From: Chitinophagaceae bacterium UBA2793 | GTDB lineage: Bacteria > Bacteroidota > Bacteroidia > Chitinophagales > Chitinophagaceae | DNA: 37,071 bases | Assembly (NCBI GenBank): GCA_002352045.1 | Contig: DEHT01000015.1 | Location: forward strand, 1-37,071 | Direction: 5' to 3' | Part shown: positions 5,930-14,580 of the stretch, one piece after another | Layout of the letters: every line of letters starts with the position of its first letter | Position numbering within the stretch: position 1 is the first letter of the stretch | Notes under the pieces: model-generated | Seen by the model: only the letters and a program-made list of their open reading frames with translations | The model's database searches: none | What the model was told of the DNA's origin: nothing | Position numbers and translations under genes: made by a program

Positions 5930-8443
5930 ATGGCAGAGTATAATATCCCCGGTCATCTTAAAGGGCTTACAGAGGCCGAAGTAAAAGATGCTAGAAAACG
6001 GTATGGGTACAATCGGATGGAGGTAATAGGAAAAAGCACCGGTTTAAAAATACTACTCGATATTTTAAAAGAACCCATGCTTCTGTTGCTATTTGCCATT
6101 TCTATCATTTATGTTTTGGTGGGTGATTTAGGAGAAGCGCTGTTTATGTTTATTGGGATTATAGCGGTGTCGGCCATATCTTTTTACCAGGATAACCGAA
6201 GTAAGAAGGCATTGGAAGAATTGGAAAAATTAAATGAGCCACTTAGCAGGGTAATTAGAGATTTGAAAATAGTTCAAATACCTACCCACGACATTGTGGT
6301 AGGTGATTTGTGTATTATTGAAGAAGGAAGGCTTATTAATGCAGACGGATACATTGTGCACAGCAATGATTTTTCGGTGAATGAATCATCGCTAACCGGT
6401 GAAAGTTATTCTATCTATAAAAATAGCGACGAAGGAAACAACCAGGTTTTCAGCGGCACTATAGCCGTTTCCGGTTTGGCAGTTTTTAAAGTAGAAAAGA
6501 TTGGCAAACAAACTAAAACCGGTAGTATAGGCCAATCCATTATCAACATCAAAGAAGAAAGATCGCCTTTACAGATTCAGATTCAAAAATTTGTTAGGGG
6601 CATGGCCATAGTAGGAATTATTATTTTTATGATGGTTTGGATTTTTAGTTATTTACAATCAAAAGACATTGTCTCCGCTTTGCTGAACGGGCTTACAATG
6701 GCAATGTCGGTTCTGCCGGAAGAAATTCCGGTTGCCTTTACCAGCTTCATGGCTTTGGGTGCATGGAAGCTGATGCGGGAATCTGTTATTATAAAAAAAA
6801 GCAGCATTGTGGAAACATTGGGAAGCACCACTGTTATTTGCACCGATAAAACCGGAACCATCACCCAAAATTCAATGCAGCTTGGGGAGTTGTATGATTA
6901 TAAAAGCGATAGAAGCTTTTCTTCAAATGAATTTAATAATCCGGCACTCAGCAACCTGATTGAAAATGCAATGTGGAGCAGCGAACCCGTGCCCTTTGAC
7001 CCTATGGAAAAAACGCTTCACCGGGTGTATGAAAATTTTCAAAGGGTGGATGCCAGACAAGATTACAAAATGATTCATGAATATCCTTTGGAAGGCAAAC
7101 CGCCCATGATGACGCATCTGTTTGAAAATGCCTCAGGCAAAAGAATAATTGCCAGCAAGGGTGCACCCGAAGCTATTATTGCGGCGGCTTCTCTATCGGA
7201 AACAGAAAAAAATAAAGTAAGAGATCTTATTAAAAAATTTGGTCTGCAGGGTTATCGTGTATTGGGAGTAGGCCGGGCAAGTTTTGAAGGGAATAATTTT
7301 CCTAAAAAGCAACAGGATTTTAATTTTGAATTTTTAGGATTGCTCATGTTCTTTGATCCGCCTAAAGAAGGAGTTCAAAATGTGTTTAGGCATATTTATG
7401 AAGCCGGCATTAAAGTAAAAGTAATTACCGGGGATAATGCAGAAACAACTAAGAGTATTGTTGCTCAGGCGGGAATAAGCAATACTGCTGATGTAATGAA
7501 CGGAAGTAATGTGGATGATTACTCTGAAACTGAGTTAATGGCAGTATGTGAACGAACTGTTTTGTTTACCCGAATGTTTCCCGAAGCTAAACTTAGTGTT
7601 GTAAATGCATTGAAAAAAAATGGAGAGGTAGTAGCAATGCTGGGCGATGGTGTAAACGATGGCCCGGCACTTAAAGCCGCACACATTGGCGTAGCCATGG
7701 GTAGCAAAGGAACCGAGATAGCAAAAGCAGCCGCATCGCTGGTGATTACCGATGATGACCTTGGAAAACTAGTTACAGGAATTGCAGCCGGAAGAAGAAT
7801 TTATGCAAACATAAAAAAAGCAATTCAGTACATTATTTCAATTCATATCCCTATCATTCTTACCGTTTCTTTACCCTTGTTTTTGGGTTGGGTTTTCCCA
7901 CAAATATTTACACCGGTACATGTAATTTTTCTGGAATTGGTAATGGGGCCAACCTGCTCAATTGTTTATGAAAACGAGCCGATAGAGAAAAATGCTATGC
8001 TGCAACCACCACGCAAAATGACCGATACATTCTTGAATATTCGTGAATTGACAATTAGCATTATTCAGGGTCTTGTAATTACTGCAGGGGTTTTATTTGC
8101 CTATCAATGGGTGGTTCAGCAGGGAGGTAGCCAGGAGAAAACCAGGGCCATGGTATTTACTACATTAATTATTGCAAATATTTTTTTGAGTCTCACTAAT
8201 CGCTCCTTCCATTACAGCATATTTGAAAGCATGAAAAATAAAAACCTATTGTTTCCTTTAATCAGCATTCTTACTTTGAGTTTATTAATAGCCATCCTGT
8301 ATGTACCGGCTATTGCAAACTTTTTTCAGGTAACACAATTATCACTATCTGAGATTTGGGTGTCAACTGCAATTGCTATTGTATCGGTACTGTGGTTTGA
8401 ATTGTATAAGCTTTGTAAAAGATTGCTAAAGCAAAAGGGGTAA
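5930..8443 (+). CDS. cation-translocating P-type ATPase (P2-like)
   Basis: 837-aa integral membrane ion pump. The actuator motif TGES is at 156-159, the phosphorylated aspartate is Asp306 in CTDKTGTIT, and the hinge motif GDGVND is at 572-577. The M4 motif is PEEIP (263-267), where Ca2+ and Na+/K+ pumps usually have PEGLP or PEGIP. M6 reads LELVMGPTCSIVYENEP, lacking the canonical NLVTD-type sequence of Ca2+ pumps. There is no N-terminal heavy-metal-binding CxxC domain, so a copper or zinc exporter is unlikely. Ca2+, Mg2+ or Mn2+ remain possible. The gene stands alone on the plus strand, flanked by minus-strand genes. Confidence 0.92.
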   Translation: MAEYNIPGHLKGLTEAEVKDARKRYGYNRMEVIGKSTGLKILLDILKEPMLLLLFAISIIYVLVGDLGEALFMFIGIIAVSAISFYQDNRSKKALEELEKLNEPLSRVIRDLKIVQIPTHDIVVGDLCIIEEGRLINADGYIVHSNDFSVNESSLTGESYSIYKNSDEGNNQVFSGTIAVSGLAVFKVEKIGKQTKTGSIGQSIINIKEERSPLQIQIQKFVRGMAIVGIIIFMMVWIFSYLQSKDIVSALLNGLTMAMSVLPEEIPVAFTSFMALGAWKLMRESVIIKKSSIVETLGSTTVICTDKTGTITQNSMQLGELYDYKSDRSFSSNEFNNPALSNLIENAMWSSEPVPFDPMEKTLHRVYENFQRVDARQDYKMIHEYPLEGKPPMMTHLFENASGKRIIASKGAPEAIIAAASLSETEKNKVRDLIKKFGLQGYRVLGVGRASFEGNNFPKKQQDFNFEFLGLLMFFDPPKEGVQNVFRHIYEAGIKVKVITGDNAETTKSIVAQAGISNTADVMNGSNVDDYSETELMAVCERTVLFTRMFPEAKLSVVNALKKNGEVVAMLGDGVNDGPALKAAHIGVAMGSKGTEIAKAAASLVITDDDLGKLVTGIAAGRRIYANIKKAIQYIISIHIPIILTVSLPLFLGWVFPQIFTPVHVIFLELVMGPTCSIVYENEPIEKNAMLQPPRKMTDTFLNIRELTISIIQGLVITAGVLFAYQWVVQQGGSQEKTRAMVFTTLIIANIFLSLTNRSFHYSIFESMKNKNLLFPLISILTLSLLIAILYVPAIANFFQVTQLSLSEIWVSTAIAIVSVLWFELYKLCKRLLKQKG

Positions 8444-8497
8444 CTATTTTGAAAAGTATTAATCCAATCAAACTTTATAAAAAAGCAAGGCAATTGG

Positions 8498-9832
8498 TTA
8501 TTTTTTGTTTAATAAATAATTGGCTACTGCTTCGTATGCCGGTAACGAATAGGCGTCGTTAGCACTATTGGCAGCAATAGGATGAGAAGCCAATCGTACA
8601 ATAACCATTTGAGCTGTAGGGTCAATATAAATAGTTTGACCATATACGCCACGGGCAGTAAAAGCATGATGGTTGTTTTCTGTCATCCACCACATATTTC
8701 TATACGACCAGCCCTTCAATTGAGGATGACCGGATTTTGCAAAGGCTTCTTTATTGCCAGCTTTTTCAATGTCGATAATGGCTTGTTGTGGAATTATTTG
8801 TTGGCCGTTCCATTTTCCTTTATTGCGAACAAGTTCTCCAAAGCGGGCAAGATCCCGCAGGCCTGCATTTAAACCGCCACCTGCAAAAGGAGTTCCTAAT
8901 GCATCCACCTGGTAATAAGCCGATTGCTCCATGCCTAATTTGCTCCATATTTTTTCAGACAATAATGTGGTTATTGATTTATTTGTAACCCTTGAAATAA
9001 TCCATCCGAGAACATCGGCATTTACCGTTTTATATCCAAATGCTTCACCATGCTGCCCTTGTTTTTTTATGGTTTGTAAATAAGCATAGTAACCTTCTGC
9101 CCCTTTATAATTAGCGGGTTTGGGCAATGGGTTTCCGGCAGCAGAAAATGCCCATATTTCTGCATTGGCATCGGCATAATCTTCACTGAATTGTAAAGCC
9201 GTGGTCATGTCCATCACCTGTCGCAAGGTAGCATCAGCAAAAGCAGATTGTTTTAACTCGGGTACATATTCTGAAACCAATTTATTTTCATCCAGTAAGG
9301 CTTCAGACACTAAGATGGAAGCAAGTGTTCCTGTAAACGATTTGGTTAGCGACATTACTAAATGAATTTTGCTTTCAGTAAGCGCACCAAAATAACGTTC
9401 GTAAACTATTTTACCTTTATGTAGAATGAGCATACCATCTGTATAATTCTTCCAAAGCGAGGCTTCCCATGTCATTAACTCTTTTTCGCCCCATGGCATA
9501 AAAGTAATCTTGTCAATAAATTTATCTAATTGATAGGGCAAAGTAGAAGGGGCAGATAGTCCCCGGCTTACCTCGGCAGTTGGTAAAAGTTGCTGAACAT
9601 TTACTACGCTCCAACGTATTTGTGGAAACTGAAATGCAGTTCCATCGGCAACTGTAATTAATTTATCCTTTGAAGGTGGAAACCCTTGCATCCACCCCAT
9701 TTTGATAGGGTCGCTATCTTTTGCAGAAAGATAGCGAACGGCTGTTTGTGCAGATGTATTCATTGCTGTAAAATTAAAAGCAAAAGCAATACTCACCATT
9801 TTTGCATATTGAATTAAAACAGCTTTGGTCAT
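8498..9832 (-). CDS. class C beta-lactamase-related serine hydrolase
   Basis: 444 aa, with an N-terminal hydrophobic signal-like region ending near AQTA (about 28-31). The penicillin-binding fold is shown by SLTK (Ser161, Lys164), a Tyr motif in FGYKTVNADVLGW (Tyr267) and a late Gly-rich strand TARGVYGQTIYID in the KTG/HxG position. The divergent third motif and the YKTVN form point to the esterase / oligomer-hydrolase side of the family rather than true beta-lactamase. It is probably periplasmic. It converges on the ATPase gene with a 54-bp gap. Natural substrate cannot be inferred. Confidence 0.88.
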   Translation of the reverse strand: MTKAVLIQYAKMVSIAFAFNFTAMNTSAQTAVRYLSAKDSDPIKMGWMQGFPPSKDKLITVADGTAFQFPQIRWSVVNVQQLLPTAEVSRGLSAPSTLPYQLDKFIDKITFMPWGEKELMTWEASLWKNYTDGMLILHKGKIVYERYFGALTESKIHLVMSLTKSFTGTLASILVSEALLDENKLVSEYVPELKQSAFADATLRQVMDMTTALQFSEDYADANAEIWAFSAAGNPLPKPANYKGAEGYYAYLQTIKKQGQHGEAFGYKTVNADVLGWIISRVTNKSITTLLSEKIWSKLGMEQSAYYQVDALGTPFAGGGLNAGLRDLARFGELVRNKGKWNGQQIIPQQAIIDIEKAGNKEAFAKSGHPQLKGWSYRNMWWMTENNHHAFTARGVYGQTIYIDPTAQMVIVRLASHPIAANSANDAYSLPAYEAVANYLLNKK

Positions 9833-10184
9833 GATAATTCTTTTTGTATTGAATATTATGATGCCAGATAAAGGTACAATAGATCTTCTTTCAGTATTTT
9901 TTTTTCAGAATGGCGATAAGCAGATGTGCTGTTTACCCGTGATTTTTATTTTCTTTTTGCAGGCGTTTATATTGATTTGAGTTTTCAAAAAGGCAAAAAT
10001 CATTTTGATGTACTCTGCTGCTTTCTTTTTATAAGGCAGGATTTAGAATTCCTAAATATTGTGAAGTTTGGCCAGCAGTGAGGTAATATGCTAAGGAATT
10101 AAAATTTCTGAAATTTTAAATACAAAATTGAATTTATAAAATGGATATTGTAAATAAATTGAAAAGTTCTATTAAACTTTATAT
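9833..10184. other. intergenic region, nothing recognised
   Basis: 352 bp of AT-rich sequence between the serine hydrolase start and the NlpE-META stop. No open frame with protein-like character, no strong hairpin and no repeat was seen. It presumably holds the promoter of the serine hydrolase. Confidence 0.5.
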
Positions 10185-10982
10185 TTAATGCAAATAAACT
10201 GTTTGTAGCCTGGCTAATGGGGCCATTCTTCCTTTGTATAAAAATAATGTATCTGCTTTTACAATGTAGCTATCTGCAATATGCAGTACATTTAAAAATT
10301 CCTGTTCGGTTTTTAAAGTATTACAAGCCATTTCGGTAGAGACAATATTGGTAAAACGTATTTTATTTTGGGTTCCAATTTCATAGCTACCCATTAAAGA
10401 ATTGCAACCACCATTCCCGATAAGCTTATTATTATCCTGCTTGAGAATAATATGCGGTTCCTTATTTCCAAACTCTTTTATGGCTTTGCCTTGAAGGCTA
10501 ATCAATTTCCAATATTTTTCTATAATACCGTGGTTCTGAATTTTGGTTAATTTGTAATGATTGGCCAAATCACCCGTAATTCTTTTTCCTTCTTTATCCA
10601 GCCAAAAAAGCTGGTTTTCTCCAACCTGAAACATAAGATTACCAGCTACCGTTTTTAGAACGATTTTATTGCCATCGTTTGTCCAGCTAAATGGGCCTGA
10701 TTCATTTATGGCTTCGCTTGATTTGCCCAAATATTTTTGAGATAAACTAAAGCTGTTATTTTTATTGAGTGTGATGGTAGTTGCAATTCCTTCGCAATCG
10801 GCACATGGCAAAACGCCATGATAGCTGCCTTCCCAGTCAAGCGAAGATTGGCTATTATGAGTATCAATAGTTTTTGTTTCAGATTTTTTTTGGGAAGCTT
10901 GTTTTGTACTGCCCGAGCAAGCGGTCATCAAACTGTAAATAAGAAGGCCAATAAGACTTGCTATAAAAGTTGAATTTTTCAT
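10185..10982 (-). CDS. NlpE-like plus META domain lipoprotein
   Basis: 265 aa with a lipoprotein signal (lipobox MTAC, Cys22). Residues about 50-145 match the NlpE N-terminal domain, including the PCADC motif (Cys60, Cys63) and the W.G.Y.G pattern. In enteric bacteria NlpE senses surface and copper stress. Residues about 150-260 form a META (heat-inducible HslJ-like) domain with GNGGCNSLMGSY and EMAC. The gene starts 23 bp after the stop of a double-META lipoprotein, so the two are probably co-transcribed as an envelope-stress pair. Role inferred only from the domains. Confidence 0.88.
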   Translation of the reverse strand: MKNSTFIASLIGLLIYSLMTACSGSTKQASQKKSETKTIDTHNSQSSLDWEGSYHGVLPCADCEGIATTITLNKNNSFSLSQKYLGKSSEAINESGPFSWTNDGNKIVLKTVAGNLMFQVGENQLFWLDKEGKRITGDLANHYKLTKIQNHGIIEKYWKLISLQGKAIKEFGNKEPHIILKQDNNKLIGNGGCNSLMGSYEIGTQNKIRFTNIVSTEMACNTLKTEQEFLNVLHIADSYIVKADTLFLYKGRMAPLARLQTVYLH

Positions 10983-11005
10983 AAAAGAAATTGATGGGTG
11001 CTTTC

Positions 11006-11803
11006 TTATTTTTTCTGGAATCGCATCATTGCAATATCACCCATTATGAGGTTGAGTGTATTGTTCGATACGCTATAACTTGATATTTTTTGCAGGGTTT
11101 CAAAAAAGCTTGCTTCTCCATTGCCGGGGCAGGCCATTCGGGTAGCTGCAGGCATATTGAATTTTATATTGTTGCCATGCATTGTAAAAGCCACATTAAA
11201 ATTGTTACAACTACCATTGCCCGTAGCTTTGGTTTCGGGAAGATTAAAAGTTATTGTTGGCTTTTTATCTGGATACAAACCTTCAAATGCAATTCTGGCA
11301 CCAGATATATAATCAAGTTCCCAAGTGCCGTTTAACGTTTGAGTTGCATCGTATTTTACTTCTTTAAATCGGGCCAATGGAGCCATACGGGCTTTGTTTA
11401 ACGACAATATATTTTCATGTACGGTATAATTATCGGCCAACCCTAACATTTTTTTAAAATCGTTTTCTATCTCCATTTGCTCACAAGCCATCATGGTTGA
11501 CATGCCCTGTGTAAATTTTATTCTACCATTTGTTGAAATTGTAAAGGTTCCTCCAAGGCCGTTGCAACCTGCTGAAGCAGTGTAGCGGTTATCGGTATTG
11601 TTAAACTGAATAAAGGGCATTTTCCCATTTATGGTTTGAGCAATACTTTTGCCACTTAGTTCAATAAGTTGCCATTTTTTATTAGTGATTTCACTGGCTT
11701 TCATGTTTGTAGTATTGTTTGCTTCCGTTGTTTTTTTTGAGTTATCGCAAGAAGCAAAAGTGGAAATTACAGCGATAATGGCGATGGTAAAATATTTTTT
11801 CAT
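11006..11803 (-). CDS. double META-domain lipoprotein (HslJ-like)
   Basis: 265 aa from the ATG at 11803, chosen because it starts a clean lipoprotein signal (MKKYFTIAII... FASC, Cys19). An upstream in-frame ATG at 11830 would add nine residues. Two META domains follow: about 45-150 with SAGCNGLGGTF and MMACEQME, and about 155-262 with GNGSCNNFNVAF and RMACPG. META-domain proteins of the HslJ type are linked to heat and novobiocin tolerance in E. coli. The internal duplication plus the downstream NlpE-META gene suggests local expansion of this domain. Membrane-anchored, periplasm-facing location is inferred. Confidence 0.88.
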   Translation of the reverse strand: MKKYFTIAIIAVISTFASCDNSKKTTEANNTTNMKASEITNKKWQLIELSGKSIAQTINGKMPFIQFNNTDNRYTASAGCNGLGGTFTISTNGRIKFTQGMSTMMACEQMEIENDFKKMLGLADNYTVHENILSLNKARMAPLARFKEVKYDATQTLNGTWELDYISGARIAFEGLYPDKKPTITFNLPETKATGNGSCNNFNVAFTMHGNNIKFNMPAATRMACPGNGEASFFETLQKISSYSVSNNTLNLIMGDIAMMRFQKK

Positions 11804-11872
11804 ATTGATAATTTTTTTTACAAAATACATTTTTCCCTAGAAGAAATATAGGGGGAATAAAAATTTAATCTT

Positions 11873-12673
11873 TTATGGCTCTGGTTTTGGGCTTTTTGAA
11901 ATAATAGTTCTCATTAATCCGGGAAACCATCGTTGCAACCATACAAATATTTTTCCGTGTGTGGTGAAAACGTAGTTTCGCTTTCTTTTTAAAATAGCTT
12001 TTACTATTACTTTTGCCGCTTTATCGGTAGGCCAAATTAAGTTTGACGGACGTGGATCTGTTCGTTCGGGATGCCAAACGCCATCATTATCCATTCTTGC
12101 AATTTCCGATTCCACAAATCCAGGGTGTACGGTGGTACAACTTACGCCGGTACCCATTAGTTCTACCTGTAAGGTTTGACCTATTGAATGTACGGCAGCT
12201 TTAGAAGCACCGTATGCACCCAAATTAGGATTAGGAAGAAACGCTCCAACGCTTCCCACTAAACCAATTCTTCCATTGTTTTTCTTTAAGTGGGCAAGGG
12301 CGTACTTAACCGTTAACGCTAAGCCGGTAACATTTCCCTGTAGTTGCCTGTTCCAATCTTTGGCACTAAGTTTTTCTATGCTTCCAAAAATTCCAAAACC
12401 GGCATTTGCGATAACTATATCCAAACGCCCCCAGGTTTTAATAATTTGCTGAACTGCATTTTCAATAGCGGTTTCATCCATTATATCACAAAGAACTACC
12501 AATACTTCACCACCAGATTGATTGATTTGGTGGGCCACATTATCTAAAAGTTCTTTACGCCTGGCAGAAAGCACAACTTTATATCCAATGCTTGCCCATT
12601 CAAATGCTAATGCTTTTCCAATGCCAGAGGATGCGCCGGTTATCCATATTACCTGTTCTTGCATATTTGTCAT
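11873..12673 (-). CDS. short-chain dehydrogenase/reductase
   Basis: 266-aa classical SDR, NAD(P)(H)-dependent. The Rossmann motif TGASSGIGK is at 12-20, the acidic adenine-contact region is around CDIMD (62-66) and the structural NAG is at 90-92. The catalytic Ser141, Tyr154 and Lys158 occur in GSVGAFLPN and YGASK. ARR (37-39) after beta-2 suggests a preference for NADPH. The C-terminus has a hydrophobic stretch (VWLQRWFPGLM), common in membrane-associated members. Substrate unknown. The start could also be Met4. Confidence 0.9.
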   Translation of the reverse strand: MTNMQEQVIWITGASSGIGKALAFEWASIGYKVVLSARRKELLDNVAHQINQSGGEVLVVLCDIMDETAIENAVQQIIKTWGRLDIVIANAGFGIFGSIEKLSAKDWNRQLQGNVTGLALTVKYALAHLKKNNGRIGLVGSVGAFLPNPNLGAYGASKAAVHSIGQTLQVELMGTGVSCTTVHPGFVESEIARMDNDGVWHPERTDPRPSNLIWPTDKAAKVIVKAILKRKRNYVFTTHGKIFVWLQRWFPGLMRTIISKSPKPEP

Positions 12674-13026
12674 GTAAGGGTTTATTGTTAGTGTAATTAC
12701 ACGTTCAGGGTTTCGTACAAAATAAAAAGATAGGAAGTATGGGGATTAAAAATATTTTGCTCAACTCATTTCTATCTGCCTTGCAACATATAAATTAGAA
12801 ATGTATTAATGAAGTTAAGTATAAATGCTGAAAATTTTTGCCCATAGCAATTCTTATAGTAAATACAGGATGTCAGGTTAATTATCTCTTAATAAGGATT
12901 TCAATTTTCTAAAATATACCATCCATCGTTTGTTACATTGAGGCGCTGCGGAAAAGTTCATCGTTATAAATTAACTGCTATTACAACTGATAGCAATTGC
13001 TAATCTCTTTCCTCAAAGGCGTTATT
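12674..13026. other. intergenic region, nothing recognised
   Basis: 353 bp AT-rich gap between SDR and MepB-family genes. No protein-like frame, RNA-like fold or repeat was recognised; it may hold the SDR promoter. Confidence 0.45.
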
Positions 13027-13548
13027 TTATTTTTCTAATCGTAGCAATGTTTTCGCTTTTCTAATATCTATATTTTGGTTGTCAGAAAGATCAAGAAAAT
13101 ATTTTGTTTGCCAAAGTTGGGTTTCAAGTGCTTGTTGGTTTACGGTAATAGACCAGGGTGGGTATACTCTAAAGCCTCTTTTTCCTTCTCTTGTTTTGTC
13201 GGATAGGATTTTGTACTCATGCAATGTTGGTTTGGAAAATATAAAGAGTCCAAATTTTTCGTTTTGCCTCACTGCAATTATGCAAAAATCAAATTTGTCA
13301 GAAATGCTGAAAGGTTCCGTAATTCCTTTTTGGTTGCGTTTCCAAAGGGTTACAAACTGGCCAGTTTTGGTGGGTGTTATTTTTGCTTTTCGAAATTTAA
13401 TATTTTGACCATTAAGTTGAAATTTGTGAGCAAAGTATGCGCTACTTTCTGCTTCTGTTTCAACATTTGAGAGCTTAAGTTTGCAAATTTTAAAAACAGA
13501 ATCGTCTATTAGTGTGAGTTCAGAATATTTAGTTTTATAGTTTGACAA
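13027..13548 (-). CDS. MepB family protein
   Basis: 173 aa. The block ESSAYFAHKFQLNGQ followed by FRKAKITPTKTGQFVTLWKR is the signature of the MepB family, named after the third gene of the Staphylococcus mepRAB multidrug locus. The biochemical function of MepB is not established. FSKPTLHEYKILSD and GKRGFRVYPPW further support the family. Neither a MepR-like regulator nor a MATE transporter is adjacent, so the gene is an orphan here. Its flanks are AT-rich and its neighbours unrelated, compatible with acquisition on its own, but that is inference. Confidence 0.82.
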   Translation of the reverse strand: MSNYKTKYSELTLIDDSVFKICKLKLSNVETEAESSAYFAHKFQLNGQNIKFRKAKITPTKTGQFVTLWKRNQKGITEPFSISDKFDFCIIAVRQNEKFGLFIFSKPTLHEYKILSDKTREGKRGFRVYPPWSITVNQQALETQLWQTKYFLDLSDNQNIDIRKAKTLLRLEK

Positions 13549-13644
13549 CTGTTTAGTTTATAAATTCTTAGAGAGGAAAATATTTTGCTTTTATTTGACA
13601 CAAATGGGTCAGTATTTGTTTTAGTAATTTTTGATAGACATTAC

Positions 13645-14283
13645 CTAACGGGCATCTTTTTTAGCAATTAAAATTTTATGTATTTCTTTTTCGATTTCAG
13701 ACCTTTCGAACGCTACATCAAATACTTTTAAGATTCCAAACTTATTTTCAACAAGTTGAGTCGACAGGTCATTTAAAGTAAAGTAATTAAAATAAACTCT
13801 ATCGCCGGTAGCAGTAACCTGAAAGCCTGATTTATTTGGCAGATCTTCTACAAAACTTATATAGAGCAGCCCTTCTTTATTCAGTAAATTGTAGCAGTCA
13901 GAAATTAATTTTTTGCAATCTGTCTGAGATAAATAGGGTAAACAAAACCCACAAACTATCCCGTGATACTTTGTTTTAATTTTGTCTAAATTCCTGCTAT
14001 CTAAAACGGCAAATTTTGCGGCAGGGTTATTCTTTTTTGCAAGAGTTATCATATTTGGAGCAATGTCAATTCCGAAAACTTCAAAGTCTGGCCTTTTTGA
14101 CAATAGATACTTTGTGATATTTCCCGGTCCACATCCAATTTCTAAAATTTTTGCATAGTTGTGAGTAATGGAATTGCACATAAAATCATAGCTGTCATTG
14201 TACAAGTCCAGGTCCATAAACCGGGATTGATACAATAAAGCAACCTTGTTCCAGGTTTCAAATGTTTCTTTATAGTTGTCCAT
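13645..14283 (-). CDS. class I SAM-dependent methyltransferase
   Basis: 212 aa from the ATG at 14283 (MDNYKETFETWNKVA), which begins the usual N-terminal helix; an in-frame ATG at 14322 would add 13 atypical residues. Motif I is EIGCGPGN (48-55), the acidic end of beta-2 is in FGIDIAPNM, and motifs II/III appear as AVLDSRN and LLNKEGLLYISF. This is a Methyltransf_25/11-type small-molecule methyltransferase. FCLPYLS replaces the more usual post-motif sequence. Substrate unknown. It may be co-transcribed with the downstream MepB-family gene (96-bp gap). Confidence 0.87.
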   Translation of the reverse strand: MDNYKETFETWNKVALLYQSRFMDLDLYNDSYDFMCNSITHNYAKILEIGCGPGNITKYLLSKRPDFEVFGIDIAPNMITLAKKNNPAAKFAVLDSRNLDKIKTKYHGIVCGFCLPYLSQTDCKKLISDCYNLLNKEGLLYISFVEDLPNKSGFQVTATGDRVYFNYFTLNDLSTQLVENKFGILKVFDVAFERSEIEKEIHKILIAKKDAR

Positions 14284-14580
14284 AGCTTTGCATATTACTA
14301 AAGTGCGGTTAAAAAATGACATGAGCCTGGAATATAGAAGCCATCAACCAAAATGGGTCAAAATAACCGAATTTGAAGATAAGTATAAATGCAAATTAAG
14401 CTTGCTGTAGGGTTAGTAAAAAAGGGATTAAAAACGAGGTGAAATTAATACCGACCATTATGTTCCCTGCCAATACAAACCTGCCACTGCCAGTTTATTT
14501 CTTGAAAATTAAATGCAATACAATTGCCTCTATGGATCCAATAAAGGCGGTTCCATTATAATAATTGAATAGGTAAACAG

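Noticed and set aside
8498..9832. Serine hydrolase as an antibiotic-resistance beta-lactamase
   Set aside because: The Tyr and third motifs differ from true class C enzymes and nothing else suggests a resistance role.
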